Below are positions 9,518 through 17,980 of a DNA stretch of 64,000 nucleotides, one piece after another. The DNA lies in the NCBI GenBank assembly GCA_937120495.1, contig CAKZJW010000019.1, forward strand, positions 1-64,000, read 5' to 3'. The position numbers and the translations under genes were made by a program. The notes under the pieces were generated by a model that was given only the letters and a program-made list of their open reading frames with translations, was not told the origin of the DNA and did no database searches. How positions within the stretch are numbered: the stretch's first letter is position 1; each line of letters starts with the position of its first letter. The stretch comes from an uncultured Oligoflexia bacterium. GTDB lineage: Bacteria; Bdellovibrionota; Bacteriovoracia; Bacteriovoracales; Bacteriovoracaceae.

Positions 9518-10138
9518 TTAAAAACCATACACAAATTCTTTTATTAAAACTTCTTCTTTTTTGGATAATTTATGAGGCCAGGGAGGCATTTGTTGATTTT
9601 TAATTAAAAAAAGTGCCGTTTGAGAGTTTTTTTCAGTTATGGGAGCACGTATACCACTATTGTTGTGACAGCGATTACATGACTTTAGTTTGATAATTGG
9701 AGATTTTGGCATTGCACTTTTTATTACGCCATAACTTTTAATAATAGAGTTCATCCGAGCTAATTTTAACTTGTCCTTAAAACTAAAATGAATCTTTTCA
9801 AAGTTTGGACGTATTAACCTCGGGCCATTTGAATGGCATCGAAAACAATCAGCCTTGAATGCAACTTCTTCATTACCCTCTAGTTGTTTATAGGTGGCAA
9901 AGTAAGGCGACTTCGTTTTATCTACAATAATTTGTATTTTGTCCCATTTTTGAGCTTTGATTCCAGAGTGTGACTGAAACATCGTCCAAGTATCGCGCTT
10001 GTATGTTTGTTCTAAATAGATCTTGTTAAAAACGGGTTTTTGTTTTTCGGTTTTTGATTCAAGGGATTCAAAAACTATGCTTCCATCAAAAAATGACAGA
10101 AGCAAAGCTAAGAACTTATATACATGTATAATAATCAC
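9518..10138 (-). CDS. exported protein with two CxxCH haem-binding motifs
   Basis: A 206-residue protein with a hydrophobic N-terminus (residues ~5-16) and two c-type haem attachment motifs, CFRCH near residue 99 and CNRCH near residue 155. A later QMPPWPHKLSKKE segment could supply a distal haem ligand. It is likely a periplasmic cytochrome c-like electron carrier. The start is a GTG that overlaps the upstream gene by 23 nt, and the end abuts truA, so the three genes 10502-8771 form one operon. The exact start is uncertain because no strong SD is seen. Confidence 0.7.
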   Translation of the reverse strand: MIIIHVYKFLALLLSFFDGSIVFESLESKTEKQKPVFNKIYLEQTYKRDTWTMFQSHSGIKAQKWDKIQIIVDKTKSPYFATYKQLEGNEEVAFKADCFRCHSNGPRLIRPNFEKIHFSFKDKLKLARMNSIIKSYGVIKSAMPKSPIIKLKSCNRCHNNSGIRAPITEKNSQTALFLIKNQQMPPWPHKLSKKEEVLIKEFVYGF

Positions 10139-10502
10139 TTAATTCTCCGTTAATTAGAACCTTAAGAGTTTTACTTATTTTTGTTGGATATGAGGGACAC
10201 ACTCTTGCTCGGCAATGAGAAGGGGAACTGTACATAACGTGAGTTTTTAAAAACAAAGAATACTCATTATCATCAGTATCTTTGAGCAGGAAGTGTGAAA
10301 GCCCCGCACTAATAGTTGTTTCTCTTTGAAGAGGATATTTTTTACCCGAAAGATTTACTTTAATACTTAGGTCTTTAATCTCTCCTGTTACGGAATTAAG
10401 TTCATTAACCTCAAGAGAGAGCTTTGCTCCAAAATCATTTTTGCATTCTAAGGCGTTAGCTGAAGTTATTGTTAGAATAATTGTTAAAATTGCTGCTTTC
10501 AT
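10116..10502 (-). CDS. exported protein of unknown function
   Basis: 128 residues beginning with a signal peptide (MKAAILTIILTITSANA, cleavage near residue 17) after a clean GGAGAAA SD. It contains four Cys in the mature chain, which would suit disulfides in the periplasm. It is the first gene of a three-gene operon with the di-haem protein and truA (23-nt overlap with the next gene). It is divergent from a LysR regulator 92 bp away, which may control it. No family recognised. Confidence 0.7.
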   Translation of the reverse strand: MKAAILTIILTITSANALECKNDFGAKLSLEVNELNSVTGEIKDLSIKVNLSGKKYPLQRETTISAGLSHFLLKDTDDNEYSLFLKTHVMYSSPSHCRARVCPSYPTKISKTLKVLINGELSDYYTCI

Positions 10503-10594
10503 ATTTTCTCCTTGTTTAAAAGCCTGAAGAGTTTATATGGGTATAAAAAGCAGTTGAATAATTAATAAGATTAATATATCTATTAAATTGATTT

Positions 10595-11428
10595 ATGGAT
10601 TTAAAGATAGATGATCTCAAGGCATTTCTAATTACTTATAAAGACGGGACCTTCTCAAAGGCTGCGCAGTCTCTGGGGTTATCTCAGTCTGCTTTAAGCC
10701 AAAAGATAGCACGGATAGAAAATACTCTTCAAACAGTTATATTTATTCGGCATCCTAGAAGTTTGGAGCTAACTACAGCTGGAGAAGAACTTCTTTTATA
10801 TGCAAAAGAAACAGTTCAAAAACAAAAAGATTTCTTAGAGGAATTTGATCAGTATGGTGACTCAATTTCTGGAGTCATTAGAATTGCAGCATTTTCTTCT
10901 ATAATGAGATCTAGAGTTCTAAAAAAATTAGCGCCCTTTATAAAGAAGAATCCTAAAGCCAAAATCGAGTTTAAAAGTTATGAGGTTTATGAACTTGAAG
11001 AGGTTCTTAAGACTAATAAAGCTGATCTTATTATTACGGATTATTTTCCAAAACTAAGAAGAGCAGAAACGATTGAGATCGGGTGTGAAGAGTACGTGAT
11101 AATTGAATCCAGTAAAAGCAGAAGTGTTCCAAATACTTTTATAGATCACGGAGTGTTTGATAATGCTACAGAGTCTTACTTTGATTATTATCAAATGGAT
11201 AAAGACTATGAGCGCATTTTTGTAGGTGATGTCTACGCAATAATAGATGCAGTTGAATATGGTATTGGGAAAGCTGTTATGAGTAGACATTTAGTTGAGG
11301 GTGCTAAAACTCTTAAAATTCAAGCAAAGCGGAAAAAGTATTTAAGACCTCTTGTTTTAAGTCATTTAAAACAAAATTATTACAGCCCGCTTCACGTGAG
11401 TATCTGTGAAGAGCTTCGTGATATCTAA
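10595..11428 (+). CDS. LysR-family transcriptional regulator
   Basis: 277 residues with the LysR winged helix-turn-helix at the N-terminus (DDLKAFLITYKDGTFSKAAQ, then SQSALSQKIARIE) and a periplasmic-binding-protein-like effector domain from about residue 90. It is divergent from the exported/di-haem/truA operon, a usual arrangement for LysR control of the neighbour. No SD is visible ahead of the ATG. The ligand is unknown. Confidence 0.88.
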   Translation: MDLKIDDLKAFLITYKDGTFSKAAQSLGLSQSALSQKIARIENTLQTVIFIRHPRSLELTTAGEELLLYAKETVQKQKDFLEEFDQYGDSISGVIRIAAFSSIMRSRVLKKLAPFIKKNPKAKIEFKSYEVYELEEVLKTNKADLIITDYFPKLRRAETIEIGCEEYVIIESSKSRSVPNTFIDHGVFDNATESYFDYYQMDKDYERIFVGDVYAIIDAVEYGIGKAVMSRHLVEGAKTLKIQAKRKKYLRPLVLSHLKQNYYSPLHVSICEELRDI

Positions 11429-11507
11429 TAGTTAGTGAATTAATTTCAAGGCCTCTGGCCAATTTAAACTTTTATTTATAGAAGTAGGGAACTTATAAGG
11501 AGTTTAC

Positions 11508-11903
11508 ATGCTTAAGATTACAGCTTTATCACTAATGCTACTTTCAACAAGTTCATTTGCAACGTGTTTTATGACAAGAACTGTTTGTACGCCAAACAAT
11601 AACTTTCAAAACTCATATGAATTAAATAAAGTTACTTGCTCTCCTCCAGGTGGTCCAGCAACGACAACTAAGACTTTTAGTATCTTTAATAAGCTTGCTC
11701 ATAAAAAGAGAACTCTTTTTTCTAAGAACCTAAACTTCACTAGAGATAACTACCTTCAAGTAGAACTAAAAAATATTGCAAAAGCGGCTTTCTTATTGAT
11801 TGATGATAGGTCACTTACAACTGCAACAAACGTAAACATCTCGACGCCACAAAGTACTTATGTGGAACTAGTTGGGTATAAGTGTAAAAATCTTTTTAGA
11901 TAA
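11508..11903 (+). CDS. exported protein of unknown function
   Basis: 131 residues with a signal peptide (MLKITALSLMLLSTSSFA) and four Cys in the mature region, preceded by a good SD (AAGGAG). It has no recognised domain. It ends one base before the stop of a convergent exported-protein gene, so the two transcripts run into each other. Confidence 0.68.
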   Translation: MLKITALSLMLLSTSSFATCFMTRTVCTPNNNFQNSYELNKVTCSPPGGPATTTKTFSIFNKLAHKKRTLFSKNLNFTRDNYLQVELKNIAKAAFLLIDDRSLTTATNVNISTPQSTYVELVGYKCKNLFR

Positions 11904-12302
11904 TTAGTAAGGCTTTATATATAAGTATAAACCAGCAGTATCTTGATCTGTAGATTGAGATACTGTGATTGCCTCAAATGCAGTCTTTTCAGTTAAATCA
12001 AACCAAATACTCGAACCACTACCTTCAATCCTATTAGGAATCGTTTTATTATTAATCCAGTAAAGAACTTCAATTGTTGTTTTTGGAGTTAGTTGTCTCG
12101 TATAGCTTCTAACAAGAAGATGAACAGAGAATACTTTTTCATCACACTTAACTTCATAGTCATACCATTCGTTAATAGGCTTATAAGTACAATTCTTAAT
12201 AATTTGGCCATCAAAGGACTTGTAGATGAATTTATACTTATGGCTTTGGGCCATAGCTGAGAATGAAAGAGTCATTATAAAAGTTAGAATAAGTGATTTC
12301 AT
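11904..12302 (-). CDS. exported protein of unknown function
   Basis: 132 residues with a signal peptide (MKSLILTFIMTLSFSAMA, cleavage after AMA) and an aromatic, beta-rich mature region with two Cys. It is likely a small periplasmic beta protein. The overlapping frame upstream (12238-12477) is not coding-like and is taken as a shadow. Confidence 0.66.
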   Translation of the reverse strand: MKSLILTFIMTLSFSAMAQSHKYKFIYKSFDGQIIKNCTYKPINEWYDYEVKCDEKVFSVHLLVRSYTRQLTPKTTIEVLYWINNKTIPNRIEGSGSSIWFDLTEKTAFEAITVSQSTDQDTAGLYLYIKPY

Positions 12303-12388
12303 TGATATTTCCTTTTTTATAAATATTACTTTTATAAAAGAGGGTGATCAATAATTTTCTTATGACTCGCAGTGTCCCAAATAGGGGC

Positions 12389-13099
12389 TTAATAGTTACG
12401 TGAGCCTGGAAAGTCTTGGCATATGATTGGAATGCCTTCTTTTTGTAGAGGAAATGCTTTTTTATCAAAAAAATCAATAAAAGGCAGAGCTACAGACATT
12501 TTCTTTATCAAAGCTAAAGACAGTCCCATTGGAGACTTTATACCTTTCTCTTTAGCAACTGCTTCATGGTGTCCAGCTCTTTGAGCAATAAAAAGAATTG
12601 TTCTTAAATCATTTCTCATAAGACAATTGTAGTCAGGTCTTTTTTCTAGCTCATCTAATTTATGATTCACTATTTCTATAATGGCAGCTAAATCATTTTT
12701 CTTTAAAGCTTTTTTAATCTTTCTTTTAAGAATTTTTCCTTTGCTGGGAATAAAAGATTTTGGTTGATCACCTTCAGGCTCTTTGAAGCTTAGAGGTGTT
12801 CTTATGTCATTAATATCTATAAGTTCATCACATAGAATTGTAAGTCCATTGCGCTGAAAGTATTCAGCTTTTCTATCATACTTTTTAGCAGTGATGAGAC
12901 TTAGCTTTTCTGCAAAGATTAAGCTGTTTGCAATAAACTTGGCTCTCTTTCTAACTTTTTTAGAATACTCGGGATTATTATAAAAACTCTTTCTCGTTTG
13001 ATTTCGTTTGATGGCATCTTTTAAGTGCTCTTCAAAGCATCCACCGTTCATAGAATAAGATGTCGTGGCAAAAAGCATAAGCATTAATACGTATTTCAT
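12389..13099 (-). CDS. exported protein of unknown function, helical and basic
   Basis: 236 residues with a signal peptide (MKYVLMLMLFATTSYS). The mature chain is mostly helical, Lys/Arg-rich, with scattered Cys. No domain recognised. It is separated from the next plus-strand gene by about 250 bp carrying the palindrome and hairpin described at 13288-13346. Confidence 0.68.
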   Translation of the reverse strand: MKYVLMLMLFATTSYSMNGGCFEEHLKDAIKRNQTRKSFYNNPEYSKKVRKRAKFIANSLIFAEKLSLITAKKYDRKAEYFQRNGLTILCDELIDINDIRTPLSFKEPEGDQPKSFIPSKGKILKRKIKKALKKNDLAAIIEIVNHKLDELEKRPDYNCLMRNDLRTILFIAQRAGHHEAVAKEKGIKSPMGLSLALIKKMSVALPFIDFFDKKAFPLQKEGIPIICQDFPGSRNY

Positions 13100-13287
13100 G
13101 ATGAGTCCTTTTGGTGAAAGTTAGACCAAATTGGAATAAAAACATATTGATTTGTAAAAACTTCATCTTTTATTCGATAAAATCAAATTTCTTCAACACG
13201 GATTTTAGTAATTACAATGAGTTATTACTGACTAAAAACTAAACAGGGCGCTGAAAAAGTTTCAAGTATCTACTTTGGTTCGGCTAG

Positions 13288-13346
13288 CTAGAGTACTCTA
13301 GTTTAGTCAAAATAAACATTAACTAGCACTAAAGAGTGCTAAGGAG
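13288..13346 (+). promoter_or_regulatory. palindrome and SD-adjacent hairpin in 5' leader
   Basis: A perfect 14-bp palindrome CTAGAGTACTCTAG lies at 13288-13301. A 7-bp hairpin (TAGCACT / AGTGCTA, loop AAAG) at 13324-13341 directly abuts the SD AAGGAG of the following exported-protein gene. The hairpin could stabilise the mRNA or tune ribosome access; the palindrome could be an operator. Both roles are inferred. Confidence 0.4.
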
Positions 13347-13350
13347 CATT

Positions 13351-13809
13351 ATGAAGAAGTTATTAATTGCATTGTTATCACTTAGTTTTATGGCCACAGC
13401 TTACGCACAAGATAGAGGTCGAGTATCTGGAACAATTCGAATTGGTGACGGAACTGATGTTGTAAGAATTAATATTAATAATGATAGAAATAACAATACA
13501 AACAAAAGGCTTAAAAGATTAGAAAGAGCAGTTAGACAACTTCAAAATAGAGTTTACGAACTTGAAGATGGACCAACTTCTCAAGAGTCTTCATATAACT
13601 GTAGTGTAAAGACATGTAGACAGTCTGCAAGCATTCATTCTGCAACTGTAAGTAACTGTCGTTTCTTTAATATGTTTGCAGTAGAAAAAGTTCGTGTTTA
13701 CGCTTTCTCTGGTAGCGAAGCAGAAGGTATGGCACTACGTAAGCTAAGATCTGATAGAGATGTTAAGATTATTAAAGAAGCAACTCTTTCATGTCGTGAA
13801 AATAGATAA
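13351..13809 (+). CDS. exported coiled-coil protein of unknown function
   Basis: The start is put at ATG 13351, 4 nt after AAGGAG and beginning a signal peptide (MKKLLIALLSLSFMATAYA); an in-frame ATG 15 nt upstream has no SD. The 152-residue protein has a short beta-type segment rich in Asn/Asp/Arg, a coiled coil of about 25 residues (near residues 55-80) and a C-terminal domain with four Cys. Strong leader features and a strong terminator suggest an abundant protein. It may oligomerise in the periplasm or outer membrane. No family recognised. Confidence 0.72.
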   Translation: MKKLLIALLSLSFMATAYAQDRGRVSGTIRIGDGTDVVRININNDRNNNTNKRLKRLERAVRQLQNRVYELEDGPTSQESSYNCSVKTCRQSASIHSATVSNCRFFNMFAVEKVRVYAFSGSEAEGMALRKLRSDRDVKIIKEATLSCRENR

Positions 13810-13822
13810 TTTAAATTAAAAA

Positions 13823-14416
13823 TTATACAAAAGAAGGCCCGTCGAAAGATGGGCTTTTTTTATATCTAAAAAAGTTAAAAGATGAATCTGGAGATTTTAG
13901 AAACTCAATCTCTTCTTTAGTTGAAGTTCTTCCTAATACTTCATTTCGATGTGGATATCGTCCAAATTTATCGATTATAACTTTATGCTTTAATTCAAAA
14001 TCATAATTATTCTCAAGTCCTTTTTCTGAAAAAAGACTAAGAGCCTTCTCGTGAATCTTTTTAGACTCACTATGCATAAATGGCATGTATAAAAATGATT
14101 TTTCTTGTGCTGAAAGCTCTTGATGTTGATTTTTTCTAATTGCTTCTTGAGAAAGACAAAGTGCTAAAGAGTCTTGTGCAAATGCTTCTTTAGTATCTCT
14201 ATATATGTTTCTAGAGAATTGATCTAAAAGTATAATTTCACTCAATGCGCCTTTTGCAGTATCTCTCCAATCACTTAGTTCTCCAGCAATGGACTTTTGC
14301 AATAAACGTTCAAACCTTGATCGAATAGTTTCATCCAGTTCAGAGCTCTTTTTAAACCAGTCTTCAAAAGACAACTCATTAAACCAAAAATTATATACTT
14401 CTGTGTAAGCTTCCAT
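13823..14416 (-). CDS. DUF924 family protein
   Basis: 197 residues with the features of DUF924: FWFNE near the start, WF.KS...DE.IRSRFE, GELSDW, then the signature LSEIILLDQFSRNIYRDT followed by AFAQDSLAL. It is a cytoplasmic all-helical protein, tetratricopeptide-like in fold, whose biochemical role is unsettled. It lies 9 nt downstream of an unassigned 386-residue gene and is likely co-transcribed with it. Confidence 0.85.
   Translation of the reverse strand: MEAYTEVYNFWFNELSFEDWFKKSSELDETIRSRFERLLQKSIAGELSDWRDTAKGALSEIILLDQFSRNIYRDTKEAFAQDSLALCLSQEAIRKNQHQELSAQEKSFLYMPFMHSESKKIHEKALSLFSEKGLENNYDFELKHKVIIDKFGRYPHRNEVLGRTSTKEEIEFLKSPDSSFNFFRYKKSPSFDGPSFV
13837..13861 (+). terminator. rho-independent terminator
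   Basis: GCCCGTC-GAAA-GATGGGC (7-bp stem with one G-U pair and a GAAA tetraloop) followed by seven T. It ends transcription of the exported coiled-coil gene. It lies within the last codons of the convergent DUF924 gene. Confidence 0.88.
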
Positions 14417-14425
14417 TTAATACCT

Positions 14426-15586
14426 TTAAAAAATTATTCCCGTCATAGGGCACTCAAATTTATTTAATCGTTCGATATAATCATTCTCAAAATCTGAAAG
14501 TGAGATCATCGCAATTTGCAAAAAGTCAGATGATTTTAGCTCTGCCAATAAATCAAATGGAATCCAAGCTTCAACTTCATCTGTGTTTCCAATTGCATTA
14601 ATCATTGCCCCGTAAGCTCTGCAATAACCAAATGCCTGATCTTGTCTTTTATAACCATCAAATAAAGCAACAATAATTTCTGCCTTCTCTTGAATTGATA
14701 AAAGATCAGTTGAACCAAGATCTTTTCCCCATTTGTCCATAAAAGGGCCAACAGGAATTAAAAACTTATGAGACTTTCTAAGGCATTTAGGTTGTCTCAT
14801 AGACATATGCCTGTGATTTTCCTTTGAAGAAAATTCTTTATTAACCTTTCCTGTGTAAACTAGGATTGGATCGTATTTTTCATTAACAATATGACCAAGC
14901 TTATAGATACTTTTACAAAATTCATCTTCAAGCATATCCCACTGAACAATAACTCGATCAAGGTCTCCAAAGTTGTGGGCCATAAGTGGAGCAGCTCTTA
15001 GAAAATTAATATGATCACGGTCTTCGCGAAGTTTGATTAGAAGGTCTTGCTCTTTTTTTATTTCAAGCAAGATAACGTCCGCAACTTCTTGTGCTAGTTC
15101 ATTCAAGTCATTTTTTATTAGTGCACAATAGGCACCAATCGCAACACTTAACCATGTACCTTCATGGGTACTCATAACTTGATCGTTGTGCGTATTATAT
15201 GATTTTCTATTTGTTACTTGTTCATAGTCCCAGCTCCAAGAGTCGATCGTAATTCTTGCCATCTTTTCAATATGCTTGAGAATTTTTTTATGTTTCCAAA
15301 GACCTTCTCTTATTTGATTATCTACATCGGTTGGAACAAATGTACCGGCAGTGCTCCAGTGAGCGGCCATACAGATATGAAAATATTCAGTTAAATTTAT
15401 ATGAGCTAGTGCTTTTAGATTTTTTTTATAAAATCTAAGTTTCTCAAGATATTCTCTTTTATCGCCTTTAGTATCGAGCTCGCCCTTAAATAAAAATGGA
15501 GCCGTATTTTCAACGTGTTTGAGTAATATATTAGGTGCGATTCCGTTTAATTCAAAACCGGATAATAGTGTTTTCTTCTTTGCCAT
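14426..15586 (-). CDS. conserved-looking cytoplasmic protein of unknown function
   Basis: 386 residues, no signal peptide or membrane helix, many aromatic and His residues (for example AAHWSTAG, HNDQVMSTHEGTW, HNFGD), mostly helical. I do not recognise a family; the His/Asp/Glu-rich helices could bind metal, but that is a guess. It is the first gene of a pair with DUF924 and is divergent from dbpA with only 28 bp between starts, so the two promoters must overlap. Confidence 0.65.
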   Translation of the reverse strand: MAKKKTLLSGFELNGIAPNILLKHVENTAPFLFKGELDTKGDKREYLEKLRFYKKNLKALAHINLTEYFHICMAAHWSTAGTFVPTDVDNQIREGLWKHKKILKHIEKMARITIDSWSWDYEQVTNRKSYNTHNDQVMSTHEGTWLSVAIGAYCALIKNDLNELAQEVADVILLEIKKEQDLLIKLREDRDHINFLRAAPLMAHNFGDLDRVIVQWDMLEDEFCKSIYKLGHIVNEKYDPILVYTGKVNKEFSSKENHRHMSMRQPKCLRKSHKFLIPVGPFMDKWGKDLGSTDLLSIQEKAEIIVALFDGYKRQDQAFGYCRAYGAMINAIGNTDEVEAWIPFDLLAELKSSDFLQIAMISLSDFENDYIERLNKFECPMTGIIF

Positions 15587-15614
15587 GTCGATGTTTCTAG
15601 CATAACTTGTCCCA

Positions 15615-16994
15615 ATGAGCGATAAATTTAATACACTGCCCCTTAAAGCTGAACTTCTTCGTAATTTAGAGGACTTAAAGTTTAATTCTATGACTCCAAT
15701 TCAAAAGGAGAGTCTTCCTCTGATACTAGAGGGAAGTGATATTATTGCTAAGGCCAAAACGGGAAGTGGGAAAACAGCAGCTTTCGCCCTTGGAATTTTA
15801 AATAAACTTATCTTAGATCAAAAAGAACCTCAAAGCTTAATCCTTTGCCCAACAAGAGAGCTAGCTGATCAAGTTGCAAAAGAAGTGAGAATGCTTGCTA
15901 GAGCACTCTCTAATATAAAAGTTGTTACTATTTGTGGTGGAACTGCAGAGTTTCATCAGGACCGATCTTTATCTTATGGAGCTCATATAGTCGTTGGAAC
16001 TCCTGGGAGAGTTTTAAAGCTTTTAAAGAAAGAGACTTTAAATATTAACAAGGTGACTCAGTTTGTTTTAGATGAAGCAGATAGAATGCTTGATATGGGT
16101 TTTGAAAAAGAGCTTAGAGAAATTGAGAGGTATGTTCCAAAGGAGAGGCAATCGATGCTATTTTCAGCGACCTTTCCTTATAGTATTGCTGATCTTAGTA
16201 AAAATATTCAAACAGACGCGATCACTGTAAAAGTCGATACTGATCATGCTAAAAATATTATTGATGAAACTTTCTACGAACTTGAAAGTCATAAAGACAA
16301 AAATGAAGCTCTTCTTTCTGTTCTTGGAAAGCTTAAACCTCAAAGATTTATTGTCTTTTGTAAAACTAAGCAGATTGCAGATTCAGTTGTTAAGTTTTTA
16401 GACCGAAACAATATTATTGCAGCATCTATTCATGGTGATGTTGAACAAAATGAAAGAACAACTGTTCTTGAGATGTTTAAAAATAATTCTCTTTCAGCCC
16501 TTGTCGCAACTGATGTTGCAGCTCGTGGACTTGATGTAAAAGAACTAGAAGCAGTTATAAATTATGATCTACCAGTAGATACAGAAGACTATGTTCACCG
16601 AATTGGTAGAACTGGTCGAGCGGGACTAAGTGGAGTTGCAGTAAGTTTTCTTGTTGAAAAGGAAGATTATAAACTAGAAAAGCTTAGTGAATATTTAGAG
16701 AGAAAAGTTCAAACAACTTCTTTTAATGCTCTTGATTTTACTGAAAAATACGACCTTCTTCCTCCAATGGATACAATGTATATTTCTGGTGGAAAGAAAA
16801 ATAAACTTCGCCCAGGTGATATCGTAGGGGCCTTAATTGGTGAGGCCGGATTAGAGTCTGATGATATTGGAAATATATTAATTACTAATATTGTAAGTTA
16901 TGTTGCGATTAAAAAAGAAAAAATTGCAGAAGCCATTGAAAAATTAAATAAAGGTAAGATTAAAAGTAAAAAATTTAAAGTAGGTCTTGCTTAA
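15615..16994 (+). CDS. dbpA: DEAD-box RNA helicase DbpA
   Basis: ATP-dependent RNA helicase that remodels 23S rRNA during large-subunit assembly. In order: Q motif (MTPIQKESLPLI), motif I AKTGSGKT, PTRELADQV, TPGRV, DEAD within VLDEADRMLDMGF, SAT, and the C-terminal helicase motifs ARGLDV and HRIGRTGRAG. The final ~75 residues (MYISGGKKNKLRPGDIVGAL ... GKIKSKKFKVGL) match the DbpA RNA-binding domain that recognises hairpin 92. The 459-residue length is standard. No SD is evident and only 28 bp separate it from the divergent gene, so a very short leader is likely. Confidence 0.93.
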   Translation: MSDKFNTLPLKAELLRNLEDLKFNSMTPIQKESLPLILEGSDIIAKAKTGSGKTAAFALGILNKLILDQKEPQSLILCPTRELADQVAKEVRMLARALSNIKVVTICGGTAEFHQDRSLSYGAHIVVGTPGRVLKLLKKETLNINKVTQFVLDEADRMLDMGFEKELREIERYVPKERQSMLFSATFPYSIADLSKNIQTDAITVKVDTDHAKNIIDETFYELESHKDKNEALLSVLGKLKPQRFIVFCKTKQIADSVVKFLDRNNIIAASIHGDVEQNERTTVLEMFKNNSLSALVATDVAARGLDVKELEAVINYDLPVDTEDYVHRIGRTGRAGLSGVAVSFLVEKEDYKLEKLSEYLERKVQTTSFNALDFTEKYDLLPPMDTMYISGGKKNKLRPGDIVGALIGEAGLESDDIGNILITNIVSYVAIKKEKIAEAIEKLNKGKIKSKKFKVGLA

Positions 16995-17105
16995 TTATTT
17001 ATTAAGAGGCTCAATTAATTTGAAATAAATAAACAGACATAAAGCAATCAGTCCAAATGGAATCTTAATATATGGATGCGAGATTATTTTAATTAGTTTT
17101 TTCAT
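16995..17105 (-). CDS. 36-residue single-pass membrane peptide
   Basis: Its ATG overlaps the TGA of the upstream glycosyltransferase (ATGA), with GAGGATA just upstream as SD, which strongly supports translation. The peptide begins MKKLIKIISHPYIKIPFGLI and has one hydrophobic helix (about residues 13-31) with a basic N-terminus and no cleavage site. Its stop directly abuts the end of dbpA (convergent). It could anchor or export something made by cluster A, or be a small toxin-like peptide; no homolog is recognised. Confidence 0.6.
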   Translation of the reverse strand: MKKLIKIISHPYIKIPFGLIALCLFIYFKLIEPLNK

Positions 17106-17980
17106 GCGATATCCTCTTCAACTTTAAAGTGTTTTACATTTTTCTTCTGAAAAACAACTTTGAAATTTTTGCTGCTGTTCATCTTTTTGTGATTATAAAA
17201 ATAAAAAATTTCATTTAAAATAAAGAAATCATCCACTAATGGTTCTAATTTTCCATTTCTTTCTAGAAGGTTTAGGTAGGATTTTATTTGTTTTGCTTGG
17301 CAAATCTCTTGCTCAACTTTATCAGATTTAACAAAAGTATTTAGCAAATGATCTAGTGGGGCTGCGTTTGCTTCTCTTTTTTCTATTTTTTGGTTTAGAG
17401 AATCTTTTTGAAGGTCTATAAAGCCATTTTCTGTAAATTCAACAAGAAAGTGATTTCTTACTAATGTCGTTGCAAGTTCGACATCTTCACCTCTTGGAAG
17501 ATCTTCGTTAAAAGATGCTCCTTTGCTAAAAACTTCTTTTTTTATAATACAGCCTGCTGTATCTGCAAAATAAAGAGGAGGTGGAGTATTAAATTCGAGC
17601 GGAAACATACGACTTTTTTCATTCTCTTCTTGAAAAAAAATGGCATCTAAAACTTCAGATTTACAAAAATTAATTGCTTTCTCTACCCAGAAGGAATTTA
17701 CGAGAGTGTCGTTATCTAGAAATGTAATATTTTTACCACTCGAATATTTAAAAGCTTGATTACGACTAAAGGCTGGACTCTTCTTTTCAATTTTTTTAAA
17801 CAAAATATCTGTTAAATCCGGATGATTCCCTTCTGAAAAAGTATTAATAGTTTCAAATGAAATGTTAGTCTTAGTTAAAAGTTTTTGTGCTTCTTTTACG
17901 GTTTTTAGTACGATAGAATCTACTTCAATGCAAATACAAACGAGAGTGAGAGTATATGAATTTTTATTATGATCTTGCAC
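17102..17980 (-). CDS. GT2-like glycosyltransferase
   Basis: 292 residues with GT-A features: an N-terminal Rossmann-like strand (LTLVCICIEVDS), the block FSRNQAFKYSSGKNITFLDNDT with a DxD-type metal/nucleotide-sugar motif (D-N-D), and PRGEDVELA as the acceptor-side GED motif. It would transfer a sugar from an NDP-sugar in the cytoplasm. The start is a GTG with AGGA 7 nt upstream. The start lies 25 nt inside the oppositely transcribed SelO-like gene, so the two 5' ends overlap. A small membrane peptide is coupled to its stop. The acceptor could be the neighbouring peptide (inference). Confidence 0.72.
   Translation of the reverse strand: MQDHNKNSYTLTLVCICIEVDSIVLKTVKEAQKLLTKTNISFETINTFSEGNHPDLTDILFKKIEKKSPAFSRNQAFKYSSGKNITFLDNDTLVNSFWVEKAINFCKSEVLDAIFFQEENEKSRMFPLEFNTPPPLYFADTAGCIIKKEVFSKGASFNEDLPRGEDVELATTLVRNHFLVEFTENGFIDLQKDSLNQKIEKREANAAPLDHLLNTFVKSDKVEQEICQAKQIKSYLNLLERNGKLEPLVDDFFILNEIFYFYNHKKMNSSKNFKVVFQKKNVKHFKVEEDIA

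Noticed and set aside
12238..12477. 79-codon minus-strand frame between two exported-protein genes
   Set aside because: It overlaps both neighbours in other frames and has no SD or signal peptide.
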